Positions 22,801 through 37,800 of a DNA stretch of 64,000 nucleotides are shown here, in pieces (within the stretch, counting starts at the first letter, position 1; each line of letters begins with the position of its first letter). A program made the position numbers and the translations under genes. The stretch comes from Drosophila pseudoobscura (taxonomy: Eukaryota; Arthropoda; Insecta; Diptera; Drosophilidae). Where the stretch lies: contig NC_046679.1 of NCBI RefSeq assembly GCF_009870125.1, forward strand, positions 13,268,001-13,332,000. Reading direction: 5' to 3'. The notes beneath the pieces are model-generated. The model made no database searches. It saw only the letters and a list, made by a program, of their open reading frames with translations, and was not told where the DNA came from.

Positions 22801-25800
22801 ATTAAATTTTTGCATTAGAATTGTGTTAGTATTTTGTGAGCTATCAATGCAATTAGACGTAATATTTGGTGAATAAATTTTTTATGCGTTAATTTGTTTT
22901 TCCTAATTTGTTCCCTAATTTGAATACGTTTTAGAGATCAGGAATAGGATCACCTATATTTGCATACGATCAATTTTTGTTCCCCCTGTTTTTCAGGAGC
23001 CAATCTACCGTGTTAAAACAGAATTGGGTGTAGTTGAATATGCTTTTCAGAACCAAGTAGTATAGGATCCTTAATTTTCGTCCTTAAAGAACATGCGATG
23101 CATCATATGAAAGGTATAATTGAATCATAGATCAAGAATATTTTGATATGGTTATTGATTATTGATTTTTAAAATAAAAGTAAGGGAATAATAATTGTTA
23201 GTTATAACTTTTAAAAGAAAATTCAAATATGATTCTTAATTTTTACTTATTATTTATTTTATTATTATTATCATTTTTTTTTTAAATCAGAAATAGGTTT
23301 TTTTTATTTTTCGAATACACATTGGGAAATATAGGTTTTTTTAAAGATCGCAAAATATGATTAGAATATGAATTTTGGTGATGTTGCTGTTGCTGTAAAA
23401 TATTTCCTTCACATTGATTTATCTAGGTGTAATAAACATTAATAATTCTTATTTCCGGTCCCTGGTTTAAGAACTCTGAATCAGAGCTAGCTTTGGGGAG
23501 CATAATCAATTTTATTCACTAAAGAATCTATTGAAAGTATCCCCAAAATTCCATAAAATTCCATACATTCAAGAAAACACCCACGATTGACTATTGACTA
23601 TTGACTATTTTCCACTTAAGGATCATAAAGATGAGCTCTCCCCGAAGAGGAAGAGAGTTCTTTGGTAATAAACACATTCTACAAGAGTTTAAATGGATTT
23701 TATAGTTCAAAGTATCGATAATATTCGGAGGGCCATAAAATCCCCCCATGAATCCCTCTCTTCTTTGAGCCTATTCTTCATAATTGTCTCCTTCAATCAG
23801 AGATGATCTCTGCTTTATATCGATACAATTTTATGATGAGACGGACACACATAAAATGTCAATATCACGTGTATTTGTTCTGGGAAAAGCACCAAACCCC
23901 ATGATTCCCCATTAAAAAAAAAACATGATTTTTTTAATTTCTATGAAATAATTTTTGATGGCTTTCGTGATGTAAAGTTCTGAGAAGCGGTGGCCGATGG
24001 AATCTTTTGCGGCTTTTGAATTATTATTTCACATAGTTTTTTGTTCTTTTGGTGGACAACAATTAAAGTGTTTCATCTGCTTGTCCAGCATATATCACTG
24101 ACCCGACGACTTCCTCAATTTGGCTTCAGGGGAAGCTGCCGCAAAGACCTGACTGCGGGACCACCATACGGGGGATGATAAATGGGGAATTGATGGAGAA
24201 CTATGTACATTACAATTCCAGAATTCAGAGAGACCCCTGCCTTTGTCCCACAGGCAATTAAGAAGTGTTAAGACAGTGCAGCCACAGCCACAGCGTCGAA
24301 TGACTCGAAACGCATTTGAGTTGGCCCGGGAAACAGGGGAATAAGTCTGGCTCTGGCTCTGGCTCTGGCTCTGCCTCTGGTTCTGCTTCTGGCCTTCTCG
24401 TGAGTCACACCAAACCGTCGAGCCGTTGGGTAATCAACGCAATGTCAAGCTCTTTGCTCGGCCAAGATTTACAATCATCCGTCCCAGCAGCCGGCCAGAG
24501 CCATCAATCTACTCTCCAGGCCCGGCCCGTGAGACAGTGTGGCAGGGGCAGGGGCCTGCTGAGGCCAGACTTCAGAGTCTAGACTCTAGGAAAAGATTAC
24601 AGCTTTACAGGTTCGGTATTTTGGGGGATAATGAGCCGCTTTTTCCCACTGATTGATCATTGAATGAATGTCTCTTCGAAATGGATTGTTGGAGATATAG
24701 TTTCCTGGGATATTTCACAGGAAAGAGGATAAACTACACCTCTCCCACTTCCATCTTTCATATAATTCGAAGCTAAGCCTTTCCAGCTATCTTTAAGCTT
24801 CCAAATTCGAATTCCGACCAAAGGAAACCCTTAGGATGGGTTCTGATGGCACTTACCCGAGTATAACTAGTTCTCCGTAGCGCAAACGAGGTTTGTCATG
24901 GCCATCGCCACCGTCTTCAGCCAGTATGGGAGATTCTGTGCCGTCGGTGCTGCAATGGTAAAGGAAATTCGTGAATAGAGTACAAATTCAAATGAATAAA
25001 TTCAATTCAATGAGAATTATATGAGAATATGAAGCCATTCACATGGTTCAAGTTTCAGGCTTTTGGCTGGATGGATTTACATAACGAGGGAGAGGGGACA
25101 ACAGGCTCTCTCTCTCTCTCCCTTTCTCTATTGTGTTATGCAAGAGAAAAGTAAAACAAAAACAATAAAAAGGTAGCAAAACTTTTGTGGCTGAAACTGA
25201 AACAAAAGAACGAAACGGAAAAGAAAAGAACAAAAAACAAAAACTAAGGCGAAACAATTTTAAAGTAAAATGCCAAAGAAATTGCTCACTTTTCACATGC
25301 TCTCGCTCTCCCTCTCACTCCCACTCGGCCCCACTCACTCTTTCTCCATCTTCCTCCCCCTTTCTCCATCTTTCTCCCCCTTTCTCCATCTTTCTGGAAT
25401 TGCAATATGAGGCCTCTGTCGCCTCTCTGTCTCCGCTGTCGCTGTCGCTGTCCCCCAGTGCACTGGAAATGTACCATCGTTCCAGGCCATGGAAGTCTTA
25501 GGAATGCGGCCTCAAGTTACCCTCTCTCTCCACATCCCCCTCCCCCTTTCAATCAGCTACTAGGCTGGCATTATAATCGTATAATTATAATGCAAATTAT
25601 TTGAAAATTGCCTGCTTCCATTAGAAATTTTCTCATTAGAGTCCATGACACAGCAGCCTCTTCCTTCTGCTGCCTCTTTTTCGCTGCAGCGGCTGTACGG
25701 CTCGGCTTCGCTGCATTTACGATATTTATACCCTTTCTAAGAGGGTATTACTATTATAAGATGCAAAAGTCTCCTATGGAATATAGTATTTGCTGAGTTC

Positions 25801-28800
25801 GAGAGCTATTCGCCTGCCAAGAGGTTGCACACATGGTTTTTGTTCCATTCCACAGTTCCATTAGCTGAAAATTCACACGTGCGCTTGATATATCCGTTCG
25901 CTTAGGGGAAATTTGTATGAAATCATGATGAGTGGACCCTAGGGGAATGGGAGTCTTTGTCGAAACCTCTAGAATCGTCTCAGGCCATAGAAACTATTGC
26001 TCGATAATCAATCCTTTGTGGCACCAAATACCTGTAAAGGGTATCTACCTCTTCGTTCATCGATGCCACAGAAATCATAGCTCGCCAAGCAATTCTTCGG
26101 TAAACCAAATCCCTGTAAAGGGTATCTGCCTCTTCGATCTCTTTTGATGCTATATTTTATTACAGAATTCTTCTGACATTTTCTTCTCTCTTTTTTTTTG
26201 GCGCATCATAAACTTATTTACAGCAATCTAATAAAGCAGCCTGGCGCCGGTTTACGCCCACTCCCAGATACACACACACACACACACACACATAGGGAAA
26301 TAGGGAGAGGGTGGCCTGCTTTGGGGTTGCATTGATTTTTGCTCGTTGCATTTAAACTTGCTCCCCTTTTATTTTATGTGTGCTTGCCCCCCATGATGGG
26401 GGGTCTCTGCGCGTTGACTGACGTTGAAAAGGTGCCACCGAGAGGGCGAGGGGGTGGAGCCGGGGGGCTGCCACGGCACTTGATATTCTGCAGCGCAGAC
26501 AGAAATTGCAGCACACAGAAAGGGGGGTGGGCGAAAGGGGGGGCGGTGGGGGCAGACGCTGAACGCGTGCAAGTGCAAAAGGCAAATGTTTCTCATTCTC
26601 TCTCCCTCCCTCTCTATCTATCTCTCTCTCTCCCCGTTTGTCTGTCTGTTTTGCATGTCTCTTTCGTAGGCTTCAAATTAGCGCTGCAACTTGGTTTTAG
26701 ACACGTCTACAGGCATGAACGGACTTGCACGAGTTGGTGTACAGTTACTGTCCCTAAGGATAAATTGAGAGAGAGGGAGGGAGAGAGAGAGAGAGAGAGG
26801 GAGCGCTTTCTTAGCTTTTACTCCCTGCAAACTTTTGAAACAGTTAGAGACAGAGAGAGGCAGCTTTTTGTGTTCTGTTCTTCGCCCTAAACACGTTCCC
26901 ATAAGTGAAAGGACACATTCGATGCGAGTTAATTCGAACAAAGAGGTTTTTTCACGAGTGTTTCAGTTTGCTTAATGATGAAAACCCCAACAGGAATGTT
27001 TATTTCATGAAAATTACTACTTTCATAGAAGAAATATGCAGAAAAGGTTACAATTTTGTTCAAAATTATGTAAAAATCGGAGCTTTGCATGAATTTAAAT
27101 AGAAACGAGGGGGAACGTTGTGAGTTGCTGCGGACACCGCAACTCTACGGTTATACCCGATACTAAGTCAGTATGGCTCTCCTCCGGCAGACGCCGCTAA
27201 TATAAAACGACACGACAAAGAGTGCGTGCGAGAGAGACAGAAAATCAGTCTGAGCGTGACGTCGGGCGCTGCGTAGCCAATGCAAATTGATTTGTTCCTT
27301 TTGGCTACAAAAATTATCTGATCTGATCCAGATTCAGCAATCTGATAGATATGGTCATTATCTATGATTCTGCGTTTTTAGTTTTCTCAAATCTGCAATA
27401 TTGTGGATGCAACAGATTTTCGTCCTTTGTGGGGGCGGAAGGGGGTGGGGCGAAATTTTGAGATATACGTTTTATAGTGACATCTAACAGGAGTGCGGAT
27501 ACTAAATTTGGTTGCTCTAGCTTTAATAGTCTCTGAGATTTGTGAATATCCCCAGATTTGCATCCTTTGCGGGGGCGGAAGGGGGTGTGGCGAAATTTTG
27601 AAACAAACTCGTCTCGGTCCGATATATTAGGAGTGTGGATACCAAATTTGGTTGCTCTAGCTTTTATAGTCTCTGAGATCTAGGCGCTAATGTTTTACTC
27701 TAAGGAAAGCCGCCTATGCTACGTGTGTGTTAGAGAGAGACAGGGCGAGAAAAAATGAAATTGTATTCTTGATGCTGGCTATAATAATAATACGATCCAA
27801 TTCAGATTCTGCAGTCTAAAAGATATGGTCATTCTCTACGATTCTGCGTTTTTGGTTTTCTCGTATCTTTAAAATTGTGGATGCCACAGATTTTCGCCCT
27901 TTGTGGGGGCGTAAGTGGGCGGGGCAAAGTTTTGAAATATTTTTGTAGCAGTGACATATCACAGAAGTCTGGATCCAAAACATCGTTGCTCTAGCTCTTA
28001 TAGTCTTTGAGCATTAGGCGCTGAAGGGGACGGACAGACGGACAGACGGACGGACGGACAGACAGACAGGGCTCAATCGACTCGGCTATTGATGCTGATC
28101 AAGAATATATATACTTTATAGGGTCGGAAACGATTCCTTCTGGACGTTACACACATCCACTTTTACCACAAATCTAATATACCCCAATACTCATTTTGAG
28201 TATCGGGTATAAATACTCCAATATTATAGGAAAACCTGACTGCTAAGCCACACTGGGGGAAGAGAAGCCTCTTATTGGCCTGTTGCCCACCAACAGGTGT
28301 GTGTGTGTGCCGACATAGCGTTGGTTAACACTCAGCAGCCCCGCACACTGTTGACCCAACAGATATACATCTTGTGGCAACAACAACAAAAGGACCACCC
28401 ACTCGACAGGCAGGCAGGCAGGCAGGCAGGCAGCAAAAAACTGGGTTAAATTGATTAAGTCTGTGTTGTGTCTCTTGCTATTCATAAAAATAATAATAAT
28501 ATTAATAACGATGACGATGACGATGATGACGATGATGGAAGCGGGGGGTCGTTTGTCATTTGACTGCTGTCGGAATTAAATTTAATTAACAAATGAAGAC
28601 GATTGTAACTCAATCGGAATTGGAGTAAATATTTACACAATATGCGTGTCGGGTATGGCAGAATTTCCACACTTCTGCCCTCATATTACACAATTAAAGA
28701 GTCCCGACCGTTCCCCCCTATGGGAATTCATTAACAAATCCCATAAATCTCGATTACGGAAAATATCGGAGCTTCAAATAACATTTCGAGAGGGCTCCCC

Positions 28801-31800
28801 CTCTCTCCCTCTCTCTCATTCGCGTGACTGTTTCCACATGCAATCAGCTGTTGTTGGGTCTCCTTCCACCATCCAAGAATTTATTGATTTTCAGCGACTA
28901 CTTATTTGCATACATTTCAATTTGGAAAACTAACCCAAGCACCGCCGAACCGAGTACGCGGGTCCGTCGTCATGCAAACAGCCAAAAACCCAACTAAAAC
29001 TAAAAAAAGAAAACCAGCAAAAAAAAAAAGAGGAAAATGCGCGATACATGTTAGGCCACAAAAAGATACACAGATAAATGGAGTTACCACACACAAGCGA
29101 ACACAGAGAGCAGTGATACTGTGGCAGATACGGCAAGAGGTATCCATGAGATACGATATCTACATATGCCCGGGTTCGGCATTGGCTTTTTTGTTGCCCA
29201 CCCTGTAAAGAGGGTATTAATGGCAAGCGAAAAGCAGGAGCGAAACGAGTTCTTGTGCACTGCGATTATTTTTTTTAATGAAGAATTTAATTTGTTTTTG
29301 AATATAAAATATTATCACACATACAATTATGTACGTATATTGAATGAGGCTCATCTACAGACATTCTATAGGGACACGGGTTTTCATGGATCGAAAAAGT
29401 GTCAAAAAAAGTTTATTTAAAGTTTTTCGGCTCTACAAAAAGATGAAAGGAGATTTAAAACAGCCAGATGAAGAAGGAGAGAAGACACTTGACAGCTGAT
29501 GCTTTAAACAGCTGATAATAACATTTGTGCGCTTAACAGCACCCAGTTATGCTTTTTTCGGAACGGCAACTAAGCGGCACCTTAATTCGAAGTCGAAAAA
29601 CATTCCCCAACTGGAATTATTTTTCCTGTATAAGTCGCTCTTAAAGTAGCTCTAAAATAGCAATAAACTGAAATTGTTGCATTGCTTACACTTAAATTGA
29701 ATACTAAAGCCACAACCCAAATATCTTTTTATTTATTTATCGAAACATTCCTCCTTCTGAAACAAAGGAAACAAGTTCCCAGTCAAGGCTAACCCTCTCT
29801 CAATGTCCTCTTATTGCTCTCAAAGTAGTCGCTCCCTCCGTTAGACGGTATCAAAGCTTCGACAACGAAATCTCCTTCTCTTTTCTACCTCCTCTGCCCC
29901 ATGTACGTGTATGTGTTCCGTCTGGTTCTGGTCTAACTGTGGCGCGTCGGCTCTTCGGGTTTTGTTCTGCTTTTTCGTGGCTGTCTGCTGTTTAGGGAAA
30001 TCAATTTCTATATATGTGTGCGTGTGTTTGTTTTTGTGTGAGTGAAGGCTGTGCGGACATTGTCATTACAGTGGAAAAGCGTAAAACAGTATTTCCATTA
30101 TATTGGGTCCGTCGTCCCCCCGTCCATTCTCTCCATGGCCTTTCCATTGCATGACAATGGGTCGGTCTCGCATACCATCGATTTTCCTTCTTCTCTGCGG
30201 CCGACAGGCCCCACAAAATCGCATTACAATAAATTTTCCAGCAAAACGCAAAGGGCAAACCAACATTTCCCTTGATTGCATGCTAAAAACTGCACCCAGG
30301 ACTCGGACAAGGGTATAGAAGGGACTCTGAAATCAGGGCAGGTGTACACACAGGTTGCCCCCCTCTCCCTTCCTCCCCTACCCGACTCTGACCATGGGTT
30401 CTTTTTGTTCTCTTCTGCTGGCCGGCCCCATGTGGAGGGTTTAATGTCACGAGGTCGCAGCTTATGCAAATTAATTTGATTATCAGGGTGCAGATGCATA
30501 ACATTCATTTCATTAGCCTATCCCTAGCCTCCCACCTGCCCCTCTCCAGCCCTCTCTTTAGAGGCTTTTAGCATTTCATTGCACATCTAATTGAGAGGGC
30601 AACAGAGGGCGAAAGGAAATGCGTTAGGGCTAAAAAGGCAACAAGCACTTGGGATACAAAATAAATACCAGAAAAGTGCTGGCATATAATTTCTATGTGA
30701 GAAACAGGTTCATGTTGTTTTCTGTCATTGAAAACTCGATTTAGAAAGTACTAACAGTGAAAGGAAAATTATTTATACGATCCCGAATCATCGAATGGTG
30801 AGTAAATGAAAGAAAACCTTTGGGCACCCTCCTGCCCATTAGGCAAGGTGGTGTATTCCCGCCACGCGCTCTCTTTTCACAGCAGCACAAAGGAGCGAAC
30901 AGTATAGAAAACAAAACAAAATTTCCTCTATACTCGTATATCCATCTCTCGCTCTCGCATCAAGCCTTGGCGTCAGTAGACCCGAAAGAGAGAGAGAATA
31001 CACCACCTAGCCCAATTTCATCAAGCTCCTGGCTGCTCCTCTCTTCTAGCATTTCGTTTCGCAGTGCAGGTCGCTTGTGTTGTCTCTCGCTCTACAGAGC
31101 TTTGCATCTCTCATGAAATACGGAACTGCAATAATAAGATGCGAAACGCATGTTCCTTCCTCCTGTCTTCCGATCGTATCGGCGAAACGGAACAACTTCG
31201 CGAGCTTTGCTCCTCTTCGTCTATTGCTCTCTCGGCAACAACAAACACAAATGCAGGCGCAGAGGAGTTGCCTTTTTGTTGCTGTTGGAAAACGGGACTG
31301 ATTCCTCTTCGTTTCATTTCAGAAGCACAATATCGCTCTCGGCAACAACAAAAATCTAATTTACGACAGACAAGACATCAAACATCATTGGAAAATAATT
31401 CACTTTATTTGCCTACAGCACTACTAAACTTCGCATAACAATTTGTCGGCTTCCAAAAAGTTGTTCAATCAAAATTTCGTAAATTCCGTAAATCCAAAAA
31501 TCGGTTTCAATCATGGTTTCGTATTTGGTGATGTTTTTCACGGCCTGCCTGCACATCGGGCTTCAGACCAACATCTTCGTGAACATCGATCAGCCGATCG
31601 CGGTGCCGGGGAACTTGTGCGCCAGCTTCATGATGTACTGCGGCTTTCTGTACTTCCTGCAGGACATGGTGCTGCTGCCGCAGCACTACAAGCGTCGCAT
31701 GTTCTGGCCGATGAGCTTCTTGATCGAGCTGACGCTGAGCATTGCCCTGATGGAGGTGCTGCTGCTGTTCCTTTGGGCCCGCATCGAGCAGCTCATCTGT

Positions 31801-34800
31801 CTGTGGGTGAAGGCGGCGCTTTGCTACTACGGCAGTTTGGATGAAGCGGACTACGACAATCACGAGACGACCATTGTGGGAGTCCTGGTCTCACTCATAG
31901 CGGCGCTCTTCTGGATGAGTGCCATTATGGCCACGGAGGAGTCCGATGAGGAGCAGATGGAGCTAAGGGATTTAGAGCAGAAGCAGAAGGATCTAAAGAA
32001 ACAGCAAGATCAATCGCTGAAGGAGAAGCAGAATCAATCGCTGAAGGAGAAGCAGAATCAATCGCTGAAGGAGAAGCAGAATCAATCGCTTAAGGAGCTG
32101 CAGGATCAATCCCCAAAGGAGCAGATAGATCAGGAAGAATTCGAGCAGCTGGAGGAGAGCCTCTTAGCGCCTTTAAACTATGTAATCCTTGCCGATGGGG
32201 AGCCCCTGTCCTCGGAAACCTAAAGGGACAATACAAAAGAAGACTAGCTGACAAAAAACAAAAAACACCCGGCGATGAATATTCACCTCCTAGAAAACCC
32301 CGAAATTCCATAATTTTTTCAACTAAAATGCAAGGCAGAAAAATAGTTCTTGGCTTACATAATGCAAAAAACCATTCAAATATTGAAATTTAATACAATT
32401 ATCGAACAACTTCAAGCGCCTTTCAGATTCGGAATAGTTAGGGATTGAGATAAATTCTGCGGGGAAGTTGGGGAATTTTTTTCGTGGGTTTGTCTGGTAT
32501 CTTCCTCTCTTTATCAGTGCTTACCCAACAATTTACAGCATTTAAAAATAGTATGCCACGGTTGAACTTTTTCCGATTCCAAGTTCTCTGCGGCAAAAGC
32601 CGCTTCTTCTTTTGCTCCACTTTTACAGGGAGGCCTCCACACACCCTCTTGGTTTTGGTTGTGGGCCACAGAGATACATAGATGGTTCCACACTATATTT
32701 ATAACTTGTGTAAATCTTTCCAGTTTGTCTGTCAACAGCAGGAGTGGAGAGAGAGGGAGAGGGATAGGGAGAGAGGAGGTGTCTCCGCTTGGATTTATTT
32801 ACATGCGACAACAACAGCGGAAAATAGATTTCAAGCAGTACAAAAAAGGGACAGCATACACAGGGCAAAGGGGTGGGGGGTTCTCCCTCCCCACAACCAT
32901 TTCCACTTCCATTTTACTATTTTATGTGTAGAATTTGAAATTCGAGCCGAAGAGAGAGCGGAGTTTCGCTCTCCACCTGTCAAAAATGCAATGGCAGATT
33001 GAACAGTAAACAAGAGAGCAAGCAGAACAATGCAAAAACATGCCAAACACTGCAAGAGAGGGGGCGAGCAGAGACAAAGAGCATGGGCGAAAGGGACAGA
33101 CGATATGGCTTTTTGTTTTTGCAAATATACTGCAGGTGCTCAAGAGCAGGGCAGCCGAAAGAGAGGGATGAGAGCAGGGCAGCCGAAAGAGAGGGAGGAG
33201 AGCAGGGCAGCCGAGGGCGAGGGAGAGCAGGGCAGCCGAGCGAGCGGCTTCAGGGGGTCGGGGGTGCTCTGCTCTGCAGAGCAGGTGTTTCGTTGCCATA
33301 TTTTATGTTTAAATTTGCGGTTTTCTGAGGTCTTGCTTTGCCCTGCCCTGCCCTGCCCTGTCCTGCCCCGGCGACGGCTCTCACGCCGAAACATGAGCAT
33401 TGCCCATGGAACATGCTCGTTTCCATTCGCATTTCCCATTCATATTCTTTAGATGTTTGCCTCTGTATCTGTATCTGTATCTGCCATACAGCTGTTTGCA
33501 TTTCAAGAATGGAACTCTCATTGAGACAACTTCAAAAAAATACGAAAAAAAAAATAAAAGCAAAAACTCGTTATGGCCAGAAGACGACGAACAACAATAT
33601 TGAAGAGCATAAAAAGTAGAGAATCAGCAAAAGGCAACAGAATATACTCATATACATATACATACATACATATATGTATGTACAACCAAAAGATACAACC
33701 TAAAGTGCTTGTATCTATCGGATACTGTTAAACTGTTGCAACCGCGACAGGGTCAAAGAGTTGAATGGGTCTTTTGGGGCGGGGTCTTAACTGTTTTTGT
33801 TGTTGTTGTTGCTGGTCGCTTGTTAGCGTCAAGTCACTAATTCCATTTATGCAAATCCCCCCTCCTCCCCCCCCCCCCCGCGCTGCTGCCCTGTCAATTT
33901 CTTAACAACTTTTCTTTAAACAAAACTCTTTCTCTGTCTTTCTGTGTCTCTGCGTCTCTTTCTCTTTCGGTTTGTTACATAATCAGCAGAAATTTCGGTT
34001 TTTTGGAGCCCAAGACCCGAACAATGGCTTTTTTTTTGGGTTGTCTGCTGCTGCCCTCGATCTTGCCCCTCTTTGTGCCCCAGCTTCTGCCTCTGGTTCA
34101 TGCAGCGGCACGTTTCGTACAATTTTTTGTTGTCTTTTGTCTGCTGGGGGTTCCTTTCTTCCCAGCTGCTCTTTTGGCAAACAAATTTGCACTGCTCACA
34201 GGGACAAACAAACAAAATAAAAACTAACTTGAATTAAACAAACAAACAAACAGAAAGCCGTAGCAACAGCGAAATACATAGTTTACTTAACAAATCAAAA
34301 CAAAAACAATAAAACAAGAACAACCGTCTGCTCTCAGTTGCTCTTGAACACGTTTTTTTTTTATTTCCAAAAATCCCTAAAAGAAAAATTCTAAGCATAC
34401 CGAAATAAGCAGAGGTTTTGTCTTCAGGGAGTTCCAATTTTGCGAAATCTTGCATAGGACACTCTTCTTCCTAAAGAAAGTAACGATCCAGATCCTGTGT
34501 ACAGGACCACAAAAAGCTCGTTGCTCGCTAGAATCAATGCTGCTCGAAAGCCAGGTGTTCAAAGAGCCCAAAGTCAGGTACTGACGTTCTGGCTTAACTA
34601 ATGATCCAATGGAAAAGTTTTCCTGCAATCAAATATATCTGAATATATTATTTCCTATGAGTCTGTACTTTCTGTTTCCTGCATTTCATAGTCTCAAAAG
34701 CCACCTATTTTCGCGACTTTTTGTCTTATTTTAAGCCTTTTCGAACCATTTTTCATTCTCATATTTTTTTCATATTTAGATAATTTTGCAGTTTTTAAAT

Positions 34801-37800
34801 TTCGTAGATCAAATACTACATCATAGAACTATTACTTTTATTTTAGAATTTTATTACTTATTTATTCATTGTAATTTATTAATTTTTTTAATTTATTTAT
34901 TTTTTTTTATATTTATTAATTATAATAAATTTGTTGTTTGCTATTACTTTTGGAACAGCTTATAAAACAGTCACAGGAAAAAATTATGATGATTTAAAAA
35001 AAAATAAAAATAAATAAAAAAAATGTAAAAGAAAGTAACAATAATAATAATAGAAAAATTAAAAAAAAATTTAAAAATGCGTGTTATCAAGGTTGAAGAA
35101 TTTGGAGTGGTAAATTTATTTTAGAATGGCAATTGAAAGACTTAATAAACACAAATAATTATTGGGTCATAATCATAAAGTCCAGTATTTAGAATTATTA
35201 TTATTATGAATCTCAAGAGAAAATTTGATGGCTTTTCGCTTTATTAAACTTAATGTTCAACTAGTTTCAGTCGAAGATAGATTTTTGTTTCCAAATTACT
35301 TGGAAACATTCCATTAGTAGATACTCTACTCTACATTATCCGCCTACCACTTTGATGTTCTCCCTGTTGGATTCTTCCTTAATGTTAGCCTACATTATGT
35401 TCCATGTTTATGGATTTTACTGCAACGCCTGACAGTTTTTTTTGTGTGGCTAAAAATAAAGCCACGAGGAGCCCAAAATGGAGAGAGAGAGAGAGAGCGA
35501 GAGAGAGAGAAGCAACCCATTTCCGTGCTAATAGTTTCGCTTTTCATTTGTCGAGTGTTTTTTTGTTTGTTTTCTTTCTATTTCCAGAGCCCGCTTTCCA
35601 CCAGCCAACGATGAATGTGTCTGGGGTTTGGTTTCCATTTTGGGCCTGGATTTTGCGCTGGTTTTGGCCTTTGTCTGGGAGTCAGAACGGTGCTAATAAG
35701 CCACAACCTGAAATGTGCTCATCAACGACTGCAGGCCGTCTGCTGTCGGTTAATGATGGCAGGAATATGCTAATTTCCCATCTCTAATTTCCCATTTCCA
35801 TGACGAACAGTCAGCCAAGTGCTGGGCACGACTTCGTTCCATCTTTCCATCTACATACATATGTATGTACATATCTATTCTGTCCCCTGGTGCCTCTCTA
35901 TTTATACGTGATTAAGAAATTAATGACCAGCTTTGGCGGCAAAAAGGGAGGAGGAAACGCAGGAAGGAGTCCCTCTCTCTCTCTCATTCTCTCTCTCTCG
36001 CATGAAATTAAATTTCCCTCTCTCATGCCGCCATCCCATGGATTGCAATTAATTCCGGAATTGTTTCTTGCCTTCTGGCGTCTGGGGGCCGTGCGACAAA
36101 AAAAAAATATACTGCCATCGACTTATGCAAGAAAGAGTGCAAAAAATATATGTATCAACATGATGTCATGTCATGGGTTAAGACGCTTACGAATGGGCCT
36201 CCTCTGACTCTTTGGTCGGTTCAAAAGATAACACAAATTTTGGGCAGAGATAAGAGCAAGTTTTTAAACTCCACAAATGTTGTTTGCGCTGACAAAATCT
36301 TTAATTAGTTTATGAGTCGCTGGTGCTTCTGGTTGCCGTTTGATCGCGTTTATTGAGCCCCTCCTCCACCCGCCATGCAGAGATCCATACGCGTAGCCAT
36401 TGTGAAAGTTGATTCACCCGCAAATATTCTCTCTCTCTCTCTGACTAATTCATTTGTTGGTATTCCCCACAAATACTCAGCATTTCCATAAACCAATTTC
36501 AAGTGATTTTCTAGTCAGAAAAAGCAGCAGCCCCCGTCCGTAGGTTGTTAAACTCATTAGTACTCAAAGAGAGAGGAGCACAAATCAACCGAAAAAAAAC
36601 ACACACAAACACTAGAAAGGTTTAAACTAGCCGATACCCAGTAAAACGTTCTTCCCTAGAAATTTCTTCCCCAAAAGGGAGGAATTTAACATCAAAGACT
36701 AAAAACAAATAATTTATAAATATTAAAAACATGTAAATCCAAAGATTTAATCGTTTTTGCCTGCTGCTAATCTTTTTCTGCTTGTGCATGCCCTTTGCTG
36801 CCATGCTTTTGCGGTTTGTGCTTTTGCATACCGTTGTTCTTGCTGCACTCGTGTGTTGCTGAGAGAGAGAGAGTGCATACTGAGAGAGAGGCTCGCTCAG
36901 AGAGTGGATCGTAAGAGCGAGGCAATGCAAGCTGCCAGCGAACGTACGCCCTGGGTGCGAGGGAGAGGAAAAAGGAATTGCGATACGGTAAACAGAATAT
37001 TTTACAGCATGAACCAAAAGCAAACCAAATTTGCAGCTATTTTTCGGCTGCCCGATGGGTGTAGGAGGTGCTGCCTGTCTCTCTCTCTTTCTAGTTCTGC
37101 CCAAAACTGGCAAAAGAGCGCTTAATTATGCGCCCCTCCAAAGACCCTCTAAAAAACAAAAAAAAACCACAAGCGTCTAATGAGCAAACGGAAATTGAAA
37201 CTTTTTTGGCGCTGTTTAAATAAACATTCAACCCACAAAGTGACATAATTTGGCCAAATGAGCGAAAAGAAAACCCAACCGTCGGCGAGGAAAAGAAACT
37301 CTATACAGTTGCAGGTGCCACAGCTGCGGAGGAGAAAGAAAAGCAAAGGCAAAAGCAAACGCGGCTAAAGAAAATAACGAACAACAAAAAAAATTGTCGA
37401 CACAGAGATGCGTGACTAAAATCGTTATGACATAATATACATACGTACTAAAGCGCGTTAAATAAATAAAAAAAAAAAAAAACGAGTCAACGCGGATTTT
37501 ATAACAATAAATAATGAAACGACAAAGCACGTTGTCTTACCCCACAAAGCCCCCGTGGAATTATGGGGGGAAAACAGACCGAAAAACCCAACTAGAACTG
37601 CGGGGGGAAAATCGTTTCAATTTACGATAGAGATGAGGAGAGAGAACTTCAGTTAATTGGCGGGATAGAAGGGAGGGGGGGTGAACCATTATCAGGGCCT
37701 GCAACATGGCAGTGATCGACAGACTATTGACCCATATACGACGGGAACGAGTACGATGGGGATCCAATCAGCCCCCCCCCCCCCCCCCTTCCATTTGTAG

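Noticed and set aside
26339-26890. 183-codon ORF
   Set aside because: Built over G-rich, CT and GA microsatellites in the Pli intron; composition is Ser/Leu then Arg/Glu repeats.
28029-28070. CRISPR-like array
   Set aside because: It is a GACR tetranucleotide microsatellite in a fly transposon; no spacers, and the genome is eukaryotic.
27151-28212. A terminal-inverted-repeat DNA transposon
   Set aside because: The inverted repeats are subterminal, there is no transposase and the GACR block is present, which fits the mini-me/DINE-1 group better.
36622-37125. 163- and 122-codon ORFs on opposite strands
   Set aside because: Low-complexity Ser/Leu/Arg composition in GA/CT-rich intron; they overlap antisense with no coding signature.
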